64,000 nt of DNA, taken from positions 248,001-312,000 of the forward strand of contig NZ_JADEKP010000001.1 in NCBI RefSeq assembly GCF_015234215.1, written 5' to 3'. Made by a program: the position numbers and the translations under genes. This DNA is from Clostridium chrysemydis (lineage in GTDB: Bacteria; Bacillota; Clostridia; Clostridiales; Clostridiaceae). A model generated the notes under the pieces. That model did no database searches and was not told where the DNA came from. It saw nothing but the letters and a program-made list of their open reading frames with translations. Shown piece after piece: positions 23,639-31,845 of the stretch. Each line of letters begins with the position of its first letter. The first letter of the stretch is position 1.

Positions 23639-24948
23639 TAGCTAAATGCGCAATAATAATTACTTTTATGCTAGCAATAATAATTTATAATTATTATTTA
23701 GTTAGATTTACGAACTCCTTTCTTAAAAGAAAAATTAAATTTAGATATATAATTATGATTTGGGTAGTTTATGATATGCTTTGGATTTTAGTAGGAAATT
23801 TATTTTCTATAAATGTAATTGTCTTATTTTTACTAAGGTTATTTTTAGGGATAATAATTTTTAAGAAAACATTTTATATGGATGTAACCATAGCTCTATT
23901 TTTAAACTTGACTTATCAATTTTATAATTTTGCATTATATGAAATAGTAAATTGCTTACTATCAAAATATTATAATATTGATGCTATAGTTTTAGTTCAA
24001 AATCACTTATTTAAATTATTATTAATATTACTCTCAAGAGTAGTTGTTTCAATAAGTTTATATATTATACTGTCAATTAAAGTGCATGAATTGGAAAGCT
24101 TTTTAAAGGGACTTTCTAGAAATCAAATTTTAAAAATTACAGTTATACAATGTATAAGTAGTTTACTTATACTTATATTGGAAAATTTTTATTATTTTAA
24201 AGTAAACTCTATAGTTTATTTTGTGATATTTCTTATAATTCTTATTATAAATTTTATCTATAGCACAATATTTTTCGAAAACTCTATAAGGATTGAAAAT
24301 AATAAGCAAATGTTAACTGAAAAAAATGATATGAAAATTCAAATAGATAATCAAAAGAAATATTATGAATCCATTGAGAAAGAATTAAGGGAGTTTAAAA
24401 AATTTAAACACGATTATTATAAATTTTCAAAAATCATAAAAGTTAATGGTAATAATGTTTTAAATTCTAACTTAGTAAGTAAATTAGAATCTAAGATTTC
24501 AAAATTTGATAATAGCTTAACTAATATATCAAATAGTTTAGTTTTAGAATCTTTAATGTTAAAAATTAAAAATAAATGTAAAAAAAATAATATAGAGTTA
24601 GATGGTAAAATATATATTCCAGATAGTTTAGAAATTGAGGATGTAGATCTTTTAAGGTTGTTTTTAAATATATTTTCTAATGCAATAGAAGCTAATAAAA
24701 AATTAAGTAGCAATAGATTTATAAAAATTAAAACAAAATATAATAAAGGATGGATTATCATAGAATTTAAGAATCCATACAATCATATAAATTATGAAGA
24801 TGGTAAATTTATTACGACAAATAAAGACAATATAAATCATGGAAATGGAATTAATATTATAAAAGAAATATGCGATAAATATAATATCAATTATGATATA
24901 AAGCTAGAAAAAGATATATTTATAACAGATTTACTAATAAAAGAATAA
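23635..24948 (+). CDS. AgrC/ComD-type sensor histidine kinase (GHKL)
   Basis: The 437-residue protein has about six membrane segments in residues 1-210, then a dimerisation helix with the phospho-acceptor region KFKHDYYKFSKII (His near 258), an N-box (FSNAIEANKKL near 345) and a G-box (NHGNGINIIKEIC near 400). This HPK10-class arrangement is typical of peptide-sensing kinases such as AgrC, ComD and VirS. It overlaps its regulator gene by four bases. The extracytoplasmic loops are short, so a hydrophobic or peptide ligand in the membrane is likely. Composition is very A/T-rich, like its neighbours. Confidence 0.9.
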   Translation: MIAKCAIIITFMLAIIIYNYYLVRFTNSFLKRKIKFRYIIMIWVVYDMLWILVGNLFSINVIVLFLLRLFLGIIIFKKTFYMDVTIALFLNLTYQFYNFALYEIVNCLLSKYYNIDAIVLVQNHLFKLLLILLSRVVVSISLYIILSIKVHELESFLKGLSRNQILKITVIQCISSLLILILENFYYFKVNSIVYFVIFLIILIINFIYSTIFFENSIRIENNKQMLTEKNDMKIQIDNQKKYYESIEKELREFKKFKHDYYKFSKIIKVNGNNVLNSNLVSKLESKISKFDNSLTNISNSLVLESLMLKIKNKCKKNNIELDGKIYIPDSLEIEDVDLLRLFLNIFSNAIEANKKLSSNRFIKIKTKYNKGWIIIEFKNPYNHINYEDGKFITTNKDNINHGNGINIIKEICDKYNINYDIKLEKDIFITDLLIKE

Positions 24949-25055
24949 ATTAACAAAAAATAAATTTTAATAAAATGTAAAATATATTTAAAAAATATAA
25001 AAATAGTGTATTATAGAAAATGTAATTATAAATATATCAAAAGGGGACAACAAAA

Positions 25056-25988
25056 ATGAAAAATTTTAAAAAAATTGTGGCATTATTTTTTTCAATGACA
25101 CTTATTATTACTGCATTTGTCGGATGCCAAGATACTGAGCAAAATATAATTAGTGAGACTTCTAAAAAAGATAGTTACAATAATGATTATTTTGTAAACA
25201 TTGAATGGGTAGCAAAAAATGCAAATAACGAGAATGTTGTAATAATAGATGGCAGAGATAATAAAAAATATGAAAAAGGCCACATCCCAGGTGCTATTAA
25301 TGTAGCATGGCAAAGTTTAGCAAATATTAAAGGAAAAGCAGGAGATAAAAACTGGGGAGTTGCATTACCTAAAGAGGAACTTTCACAAAAACTTGGAGAA
25401 CTTGGTATAGATAAAAAGTCACAGGTTGTAGTTTATGCTGATAAAGATGGCTGGGGTGAAGATGGAAGAATCGTTTGGGAATTAAAAAGTGCAGGAATAA
25501 ATGCAAAGATGTTAGATGGTGGTTTTGATCTTTGGACTAAAGAAAATAAAGAAATAACTACAGAAGTTCCTGTTATAATTTCAAAGAAACTAGAAATCGA
25601 AGAGATAGATTCAAAGACTACTATAACAACAGAAGATTTACGTAATAATATGGATAAATATACTATAGTAGATTCTAGAGCAAAAGATGAATATGAAGGT
25701 GCAACTAAGTTTGGAGAAGCTAAAGGCGGACACATAAAAGGTGCTATATCTATTCCATTTAACGAAGTTTATAACGAAGATGGAACTATAAAATCTAAAG
25801 AAGAACTTTTAAAGATATTTGAGAGTAAAGGTCTTAAAAAGGATAAAGAAATAGTTACTTATTGCACAGCTGGGATTAGATCAGCTCACGAAGCATTAAT
25901 ATTAAATATGCTAGGATTTAAAGCAAAAAATTATGATGCATCATTTTACGAATGGGCAACTACATATCCAGACCTTATTGTAAAGTAA
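25056..25988 (+). CDS. Lipoprotein with two rhodanese domains (sulfurtransferase)
   Basis: The 310-residue protein starts with a lipoprotein signal peptide ending in ITAFVGC, so it should be anchored outside the membrane. Two rhodanese domains follow. The first (about 45-165) has RDNKKYEKGHIPGAINV but its catalytic loop reads VVYADKDGWGE, without cysteine. The second (about 185-305) has DSRAKDEYEG and an active loop YCTAGIRSAHE with the catalytic Cys. This matches thiosulfate:cyanide/3-mercaptopyruvate sulfurtransferases, in which only the C-terminal domain is active. It precedes, with a terminator between, a VTT/Fe-S/CDP-OH-P operon. Confidence 0.92.
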   Translation: MKNFKKIVALFFSMTLIITAFVGCQDTEQNIISETSKKDSYNNDYFVNIEWVAKNANNENVVIIDGRDNKKYEKGHIPGAINVAWQSLANIKGKAGDKNWGVALPKEELSQKLGELGIDKKSQVVVYADKDGWGEDGRIVWELKSAGINAKMLDGGFDLWTKENKEITTEVPVIISKKLEIEEIDSKTTITTEDLRNNMDKYTIVDSRAKDEYEGATKFGEAKGGHIKGAISIPFNEVYNEDGTIKSKEELLKIFESKGLKKDKEIVTYCTAGIRSAHEALILNMLGFKAKNYDASFYEWATTYPDLIVK

Positions 25989-25992
25989 TTTT

Positions 25993-26027
25993 AAAATCTA
26001 TCTTATAATTTATAAGATAGATTTTTT
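25993..26027 (+). terminator. Rho-independent terminator after the rhodanese gene
   Basis: A 15-bp perfect stem (25993-26007 with 26011-26025) and a 3-base loop, followed by further T residues. Confidence 0.88.
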
Positions 26028-26062
26028 ATTTAGTGATATAATTTAAAAAATGGAGGAAAGAT

Positions 26063-26764
26063 ATGAGTAAGAAAAAATCGTTTTTAATAAAAATAATAGC
26101 TTTAATTCTAATAATTCTTATATATATGTTTGTAAAGCCTGTTAATAGATTTGTAAATCAAATGGTATTTTATTTAAGTAGTATGAATTTAGATATGTTA
26201 AAAGAATATATTTTATCCTTTGGACCTATAGCCCCATTGGTATCTTTTGCACTTATGATACTACAATCAATAGTTGCACCTATCCCAGCATTTTTAATTA
26301 CATTAAGTAATGCTGCTATATTTGGCTTTGTTTATGGCGCAGCTTTATCTTGGGTAAGTTCTATGGTTGGGGCTTCTTTATGCTTTTATATAGCTAGAAG
26401 CTTAGGAAGAGATGCTGTTTTAAAATTAAACGGAAAGACTGCTTTTACTAGTATAGAAGGCTTTTTCGAAAAGTACGGAAAGCATACTATATTAATTGCA
26501 AGGCTCTTACCCTTTATTTCATTTGATTTAGTAAGTTATGCAGCAGGACTTACTTCTATGAGTTTTATATCTTTCTTTATAGCAACAGGGATAGGTCAGC
26601 TTCCTGCAACTTTAGTTTATTCATATGTTGGGGGAATGCTAACTGGAGGTGCTAAACTCCTTATGACAGCACTTTTAATTTTATTTGCACTTAGCATTGC
26701 TATTTATGTTTTAAAGAAAGTTTATGATGAAAAAAGAGGTTCAAATGAGAAAGGTTTTAGATAA
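26063..26764 (+). CDS. TVP38/TMEM64 (VTT, DedA-like) membrane protein
   Basis: The 233-residue protein has five or six hydrophobic segments and the VTT-domain signature: APIPAFLITLSNAAIFGFVY, then GALLG-like SWVSSMVGASLCFYIARSLG, and the conserved FEKYGKHTILIARLLPFISFD with the RLLPF motif. VTT/DedA proteins are now known as lipid transporters or scramblases in several systems. The exact substrate here is unknown. The 3' end overlaps the next gene by 20 bases, and the operon continues into a CDP-alcohol phosphatidyltransferase, in keeping with a lipid-linked role. Confidence 0.92.
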   Translation: MSKKKSFLIKIIALILIILIYMFVKPVNRFVNQMVFYLSSMNLDMLKEYILSFGPIAPLVSFALMILQSIVAPIPAFLITLSNAAIFGFVYGAALSWVSSMVGASLCFYIARSLGRDAVLKLNGKTAFTSIEGFFEKYGKHTILIARLLPFISFDLVSYAAGLTSMSFISFFIATGIGQLPATLVYSYVGGMLTGGAKLLMTALLILFALSIAIYVLKKVYDEKRGSNEKGFR

Positions 26765-27845
26765 TTTTGAAAAATGTATAAACTGCAATAGATGTTATAA
26801 AGTATGTCCTATGATGAAAGAATTTAGTGATTCACCAAAAGATTTAATGAGTGATATATTAAATTCTAAAATAAATATTAAAGATGCTTCTTACTCTTGC
26901 ATGCTTTGCAATAGTTGCACTGAAGTTTGCATAAAAGATTTAGATTTAAAAGATATGTTTTTAAGTCTTAGAGAAGATATTTATAAAGAAGGTAAGGATT
27001 TAAAGAAATATAATCTAAAATCAGTAAAGACTCACCAAAAAATAAGTTTTTCAAAAATTACAAAAAATAAAATTAAAAATAAAAGCACTAAAAAAGTTTT
27101 TATACCAGGATGTAGTTTAAGTAGTTATAATAACGATATTATAAAAAACACATTAGATTATTTAAAGAAAGAAGAAGGAGAAACGCTAGAACTTTTAGTA
27201 AGATGCTGCGGTAAACCTTCAAAAGACATCGGTGATATAAAAAGCTATAAAGAAAACTTAGAAAACTTAAATAAAGAACTAAAAGAAAATAATATAGAAG
27301 AAGTTATAGTAGCTTGTGCAAATTGCTATAATACTTTTAAGGATGGACTTAAAGGAATTAAAGTAAGTAGTCTTTGGAATATACTATGGGATAAAGGATT
27401 AGATAGTAATTTAAAAGATAAATATAAAGACTTTAAATGCGTAGCGATTCACGATCCTTGTCCGATGAAAAAAGAAAAAAAGATTCAAGATGATGTTAGA
27501 AGCATACTAAAATTTTTAGGACTAAATGTTATAGAGTTTAAAAAAAATAGAGAAAACACTGTCTGTTGCGGCGCTGGCGGGATGGTTTTAGTTACAAACA
27601 ATAAATTATTCTTAAAGCAAAGTAAGAAGAGGGCAAATGAAGCTGAGTGTGACACAATTGTATCCTACTGTGCATCTTGCGTTAATACTTTAAAAACAGA
27701 AAATAAAAAAACATTACATATCTTAGATTTTTTATTTAACAAAGATGTTTTAAATAGAAAAATTACTAATTTCAAAAAAGTAAGTTCAATTGAAGGTTTT
27801 AAAAATAGAATAACTTTAAATCTAAAAAGTAAGAGGTGGGATTAG
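26745..27845 (+). CDS. Fe-S oxidoreductase with CCG domains (GlpC/HdrD/LutA-like)
   Basis: The 366-residue protein has two N-terminal [4Fe-4S] motifs, CINCNRCYKVCP and CMLCNSCTEVC, then two CCG (cysteine-rich) domains. The first shows RCCGKPSKDIG and VACANCYNTF; the second shows TVCCGAGGMVLV and SYCASCVNTL. Such proteins pass electrons in anaerobic dehydrogenases and heterodisulfide reductases. No flavoprotein partner lies next to it. The start is ATG 26745, 5 nt after AAGAGG, rather than the upstream ATG at 26724. It overlaps the genes on both sides, so it is made with the VTT protein and CDP-OH-P enzyme. Confidence 0.9.
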   Translation: MRKVLDNFEKCINCNRCYKVCPMMKEFSDSPKDLMSDILNSKINIKDASYSCMLCNSCTEVCIKDLDLKDMFLSLREDIYKEGKDLKKYNLKSVKTHQKISFSKITKNKIKNKSTKKVFIPGCSLSSYNNDIIKNTLDYLKKEEGETLELLVRCCGKPSKDIGDIKSYKENLENLNKELKENNIEEVIVACANCYNTFKDGLKGIKVSSLWNILWDKGLDSNLKDKYKDFKCVAIHDPCPMKKEKKIQDDVRSILKFLGLNVIEFKKNRENTVCCGAGGMVLVTNNKLFLKQSKKRANEAECDTIVSYCASCVNTLKTENKKTLHILDFLFNKDVLNRKITNFKKVSSIEGFKNRITLNLKSKRWD

Positions 27846-28432
27846 TGTTAGATACGTACGGAAGAAAGTATGTAAATCCTTTAATAAATTTAGGCGCAAA
27901 AGTTTTTTTAAAGCTAAGGTTTACTCCGAATTTAGTTACTGTAATTGCTTTAATTACAGGGATATTAGCAGCATTTTTTAATTTTTATGGTAATATAATT
28001 ATTGCACTTTTACTTCTTTGGATATCGGGATATTTAGATTCGGTTGATGGTGCTATGGCAAGAAAGCTTGGCTTAACTACACCCTTTGGAACATTACTTG
28101 ATATTACATTTGATAGATTAGTTGAACTTTCTATAATTATTTCAATTGCATTAAAATACGAAAACACAAGAATTTATTTATTATTTTTATTGTGTTCTAT
28201 TTTAATATCTATGACTATATTTTTAACAGTCGGAGCCCTTTCTAAAAATAACGGAGTTAAATCCTTTAGGTATCAAGCAGGTGTTGCTGAAAGGACAGAA
28301 GGATTTATAATGTTTTCTTTAATAATGTGTTTAGAGGGGAATTATAAAATAATTACAATAAATATATTTACTATTATAATTCTTATAACTATATTTCAAA
28401 GAATAATAGAAGCTAAAAAGCTATTAAAATAA
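27845..28432 (+). CDS. CDP-alcohol phosphatidyltransferase family protein
   Basis: The 195-residue membrane protein carries the full family motif DG-x2-AR-x8-G-x3-D-x3-D: Asp68-Gly69, Ala72-Arg73, Gly82, Asp86 and Asp90 in the segment beginning DSVDGAMARK. These residues bind the metal and the CDP-linked donor. The enzyme should transfer a phosphatidyl group from CDP-diacylglycerol to an alcohol. Which alcohol (glycerol phosphate, inositol or other) cannot be told. GTG 27845 is chosen as start because AAGAGG overlaps the earlier GTG at 27836. It ends a three-gene coupled operon. Confidence 0.9.
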   Translation: MLDTYGRKYVNPLINLGAKVFLKLRFTPNLVTVIALITGILAAFFNFYGNIIIALLLLWISGYLDSVDGAMARKLGLTTPFGTLLDITFDRLVELSIIISIALKYENTRIYLLFLLCSILISMTIFLTVGALSKNNGVKSFRYQAGVAERTEGFIMFSLIMCLEGNYKIITINIFTIIILITIFQRIIEAKKLLK

Positions 28433-28443
28433 AAGTTTAATTT

Positions 28444-28472
28444 AAATGCGCCTAAGGGTGCATTTTTATTTT
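28444..28472 (+). terminator. Rho-independent terminator after the CDP-OH-P operon
   Basis: AAATGCGCC pairs with GGGTGCATTT around a TAA loop with one bulged G, then TTATTTT follows. Confidence 0.75.
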
Positions 28473-28621
28473 GGAAATAATCGGTTAATAATTTAGATAG
28501 AATTTAAATATATTTAAAAGGTTTGGTATAATAAGGCTATAAAGGAAAGCTCATGATATGATAGTTTAGAATTTATTATTTAGATTATAGGGGTAATTTA
28601 ATATAAGAGGATGTGTAGGAT

Positions 28622-29797
28622 TTGTACGGTAGAGAAGTGTTAATTATGTTAAATGCGGACGATAGCATAATAGATGTTAATGAGGGATTTTGCAAAATTT
28701 TAGGCTATGAAAGAAATAATGTCATAGGGGAAAAGGTCAGTTTAATTTTAAAAGACGATATTATTAGAGACGTAAAAGAGGAAAGTAAAGTTTTTATGGA
28801 AACCTTAGAAGGGACTATAAAGATATTTGATTTAAATATAAAAAAACTTCCAGAAAAGAAAAGGTGTATTTCTTTAATTGATATTACAGAAAGCAGATGC
28901 GAGGATTCAAGAAATGTATTATCACTTAAGGGATTATATGAAAATGCAAAAGATATAATTTATATAAGAGAGATAGATAAAAGGAAAAAGTTCATTTATT
29001 TAAATAATGCAGTAACAAAGCTTTTAGGTTATAAAAAAGAAGACTTTTACAATGAAAAATTGATTATAGAAGATTTAATTCATCCTCTAGATTTAAAAAA
29101 GCTAAGGGGAAGAGTTTTATCAGAAAAGAGTATAAATAAAAGTCTTGAAGTAAGAGTTAAAAATAAGGATGGAAAATACATATGGTTTGAAGATATATGT
29201 ATTCCAAGCTATGATGATAATGGTAATTTAACTTTAATTAAAGGAATAAGCAGGTGTATTCAAGAAAGAAAATTAGCTCAAAATGAATTAGAAAGATTAA
29301 TTTATAGTGATTCGATGACAAAACTAAACAATAGAAAATACTTTGAAGATAGTATTAAAAAATTAAAATCGAAAAACCTAGGAATAATAGTTATAGATTT
29401 AGATAATCTAAAAGAAACAAACGATAATTTTGGACATCTTATAGGAGATGAACTTATACTTTGTGCTGCAAATATTTTTAAAAGAATCTTTAAAGAGGAT
29501 ATTAAAGTTAGAATAGGCGGAGATGAATTTATTATAGTTATAAAAGAAGCGAGTTTAGAAATAGTAAAACAAAAAATAAAAGAATTAGAAGAAGAAATAA
29601 AAAGATATAATAAATACTCTATCTTAAAAGTATCACTTTCAAAAGGATATTCTTTATATAGCAAGGAAAGAGATAATATTAGAAAAGCTATAGAAGAAGC
29701 TGATTATAATATGTATAAAGAAAAGCAAAAGAAAAAAAGCTTGGAATGTGAGAAAAAGTGTACGAGAAATTTAAAGTACAGTTTAAATGAAGAATAA
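28622..29797 (+). CDS. PAS-PAS-GGDEF diguanylate cyclase
   Basis: The 391-residue soluble protein has an N-terminal PAS domain (ADDSIIDVNEGFCKILGYER), a second PAS/PAC unit (about 95-220, with KYIWFEDICIPSYDDNGN) and a GGDEF domain. The catalytic parts are intact: MTKLNNRKYF, VIDLDNLKETNDNFGHLIGD and RIGGDEF. The inhibitory RxxD is degenerate (FKED). It should make c-di-GMP in response to a cytoplasmic signal. The start is not certain: TTG 28622 has AGGA only one base upstream, while an AGAGG lies 12 bases earlier. It is a paralogue of the next gene. Confidence 0.9.
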   Translation: MYGREVLIMLNADDSIIDVNEGFCKILGYERNNVIGEKVSLILKDDIIRDVKEESKVFMETLEGTIKIFDLNIKKLPEKKRCISLIDITESRCEDSRNVLSLKGLYENAKDIIYIREIDKRKKFIYLNNAVTKLLGYKKEDFYNEKLIIEDLIHPLDLKKLRGRVLSEKSINKSLEVRVKNKDGKYIWFEDICIPSYDDNGNLTLIKGISRCIQERKLAQNELERLIYSDSMTKLNNRKYFEDSIKKLKSKNLGIIVIDLDNLKETNDNFGHLIGDELILCAANIFKRIFKEDIKVRIGGDEFIIVIKEASLEIVKQKIKELEEEIKRYNKYSILKVSLSKGYSLYSKERDNIRKAIEEADYNMYKEKQKKKSLECEKKCTRNLKYSLNEE

Positions 29798-29876
29798 AGA
29801 AAAATTTTTTTACCTTCTTAAAACAGATTAAATTTGCTATAATATATTGATAATTAATTTTTATGGAGGCATTTTT

Positions 29877-31025
29877 GTGAAGTTTCAACAAAGTGAATTT
29901 AATAAGCTTAGGAGAGAGGTTATATTTGAAGTAGACAATAACGATATTATTACAGACGTAACAGATAATATAGAAAAAATATTTAGATATAAAAAAGAAG
30001 CTGTTATAGGTAAAAATATTAAAGAATTATATTGTGACGGAAAAAAACAAGAAGGTAAAGTTACTTTATTAGACAACATGGGAAACTTCGAGTTATTTGA
30101 TGTAAAATTTTTAAACCATAGAAATGATGATGATAGAGCTTTAAATTACATATCTATTTATAAAGTAGATTGCTGCAAGACCAAAGAAGGTTCAAAATGT
30201 ATTATTAAAAATATATATGAGGGGTTAAATGATTTAGTTTATTCTTTAAGGATAAAAGATAAAAAGATAAGTGTTATGTATGTTAATGATCTTATAGAGG
30301 ATGTTTTAGGCTACTCTTTAGATGAAGCATATAATAACGAAGATTTTGTAGGGGAGATTATTCATGAAGATGATAAAGCTAAATTAAAACAAAAATTAAT
30401 AAATAAAAGAGATGAAATGTGGATAGTTGAAGTTAGGCTTAAGCATAAAGATGGTCATTATATCTGGATGGAAAATCTTGCAGTTCCATCTATAGAGGAA
30501 GATGGAAGAGGGCTTTTTTTAAGAGGTATTGGAAGATGCATCGAAAAAAGAAAAAAGAAAGAAAAAGAAATAGAAGATATAATGTATAACGATAACTTAA
30601 CTAAACTTAGAAATAGAAATTATCTACAAGAAAAAATAGAAGAGATAAAAGATAGAGAATTTAGTGTAATAATAGTAGATATAGATAATTTAAAAGAACT
30701 AAATGATACGAGAGGTCATTTAGAGGGAGATAAGCTTATCTTAAAATCTGCAAATATCTTAAAAAAAGTATTTAAAGATGATTGTATAAAATTTAGGATG
30801 GGCGGAGATGAATTTATGATAATAATTAAAAATTCATCAGAAGAATATGTGAAAAGTAAAATAGACGAATTAGATAGAGTAATAGAAGACTCTAATAAGA
30901 ATAGCGATATAATAGTTAGTTTATCTAAAGGGTATTCAATTTGTAAAAAAACAGGGGAAGATATAAAAAAAGTTATGGATAAAGCTGATTATTATATGTA
31001 TAGAGATAAAAGGTCTAAAAGATAA
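29877..31025 (+). CDS. PAS-PAS-GGDEF diguanylate cyclase (paralogue)
   Basis: This 382-residue protein mirrors the preceding gene: PAS-like N-terminus (VDNNDIITDVTDNIEKIF), a second PAS/PAC (SLDEAYNNEDFVGEIIHEDD; HYIWMENLAVPS) and GGDEF with NLTKLRNRNYL, VDIDNLKELNDTRGHLEGD and RMGGDEF. The RxxD inhibitory site is absent. GTG 29877, 7 nt after GGAGG, is the start. A possible promoter is TTCTTA-17-TATAAT at 29815-29843, so it can be expressed apart from the upstream copy. The tandem pair probably arose by duplication followed by divergence of the sensor parts. Confidence 0.92.
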   Translation: MKFQQSEFNKLRREVIFEVDNNDIITDVTDNIEKIFRYKKEAVIGKNIKELYCDGKKQEGKVTLLDNMGNFELFDVKFLNHRNDDDRALNYISIYKVDCCKTKEGSKCIIKNIYEGLNDLVYSLRIKDKKISVMYVNDLIEDVLGYSLDEAYNNEDFVGEIIHEDDKAKLKQKLINKRDEMWIVEVRLKHKDGHYIWMENLAVPSIEEDGRGLFLRGIGRCIEKRKKKEKEIEDIMYNDNLTKLRNRNYLQEKIEEIKDREFSVIIVDIDNLKELNDTRGHLEGDKLILKSANILKKVFKDDCIKFRMGGDEFMIIIKNSSEEYVKSKIDELDRVIEDSNKNSDIIVSLSKGYSICKKTGEDIKKVMDKADYYMYRDKRSKR

Positions 31026-31037
31026 TAAGGAGTATGT

Positions 31038-31748
31038 ATGGCGAGAATTCACGGAAGAAAAAATTCTCTTAAAGGTAAGATAGATAAAAAGATTCCACTT
31101 TATATTATAAGTTCTCTTATAATTACTGTAATCTTAGGAGGTAGTATATTTTATACAAGTTTTCCGTTATTTTTGCTGTCGCCACTTGTGTGGTTTATTT
31201 CGATAAAAAAGATAAACAAGATAAATCTAAGAAATAAGAAATACAAGAAAGGGTTAACGGGCGAAGAAAATGTTCTTCACATATTAAAAAAATTAAATGG
31301 AAAATACCACGTATTTAACGATATAAATTTACCTAAAAGTTATTATAACGAAAAGGCACAGATAGATATAGTTATAGTTTCAAAAAGTGGAGTAATTATA
31401 GTTGAAGTTAAAAATATAAAAGGGATTGCAAGTGGAAATATAGATGATGAATATATTTCTATTTTAAATGGAAACAGTATAAATAAAATATATAATCCTA
31501 TAAAGCAAGTTAAAGGTCAAGGGTATAAACTATCTAAACTTTTAAAATCTAAAGGGGTAGATACTTTTGTTACAGGTATTGTATATTTTAATAGGTTTGA
31601 AGAATCCACTAAGGCTTTTAAAATTAAAAATAGTAAAAATATAGTTTTTGATAAAGAAAAAAAACTATTAAAAAGAATAAAGAAAAATAAAGATTATCTT
31701 TCTAAAGAAGAGTTAGAAAAGGTGATTGATATTTTAGATAGTTACTAA
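31038..31748 (+). CDS. Membrane protein with NERD nuclease-related domain
   Basis: The 236-residue protein has two membrane helices (residues about 17-65) and a NERD domain (about 75-200). The nuclease-like core is seen as KGLTGEENVLHILKKL, then AQIDIVIVSKSGVIIVEVKN with the Asp and E-x-K of a PD-(D/E)xK-like fold. NERD domains are found alone or with helicases and are inferred to act on DNA or RNA. It starts 13 bases after the GGDEF gene and ends in a strong terminator. The helicase-like gene that follows is a likely functional neighbour, given the frequent NERD-helicase association. Confidence 0.88.
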   Translation: MARIHGRKNSLKGKIDKKIPLYIISSLIITVILGGSIFYTSFPLFLLSPLVWFISIKKINKINLRNKKYKKGLTGEENVLHILKKLNGKYHVFNDINLPKSYYNEKAQIDIVIVSKSGVIIVEVKNIKGIASGNIDDEYISILNGNSINKIYNPIKQVKGQGYKLSKLLKSKGVDTFVTGIVYFNRFEESTKAFKIKNSKNIVFDKEKKLLKRIKKNKDYLSKEELEKVIDILDSY

Positions 31749-31782
31749 ACACTTTAAATAAAATATTTAAAGTGTTTTTTCT
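31747..31782 (+). terminator. Rho-independent terminator after the NERD gene
   Basis: A 14-bp perfect stem (31747-31760 with 31764-31777), a 3-base loop and a T-rich tail. Confidence 0.9.
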
Positions 31783-31845
31783 TTTTATAAGTAATAAAGG
31801 ATATTTTTATAGAATATTATTTATGTATATATTAAAAGTTAGAAG

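Noticed and set aside
23600-25055. An agrD-like signal peptide gene next to the AgrC/AgrA pair
   Set aside because: No short ORF with a Cys/Ser-containing peptide core and amphipathic leader was found on either side.
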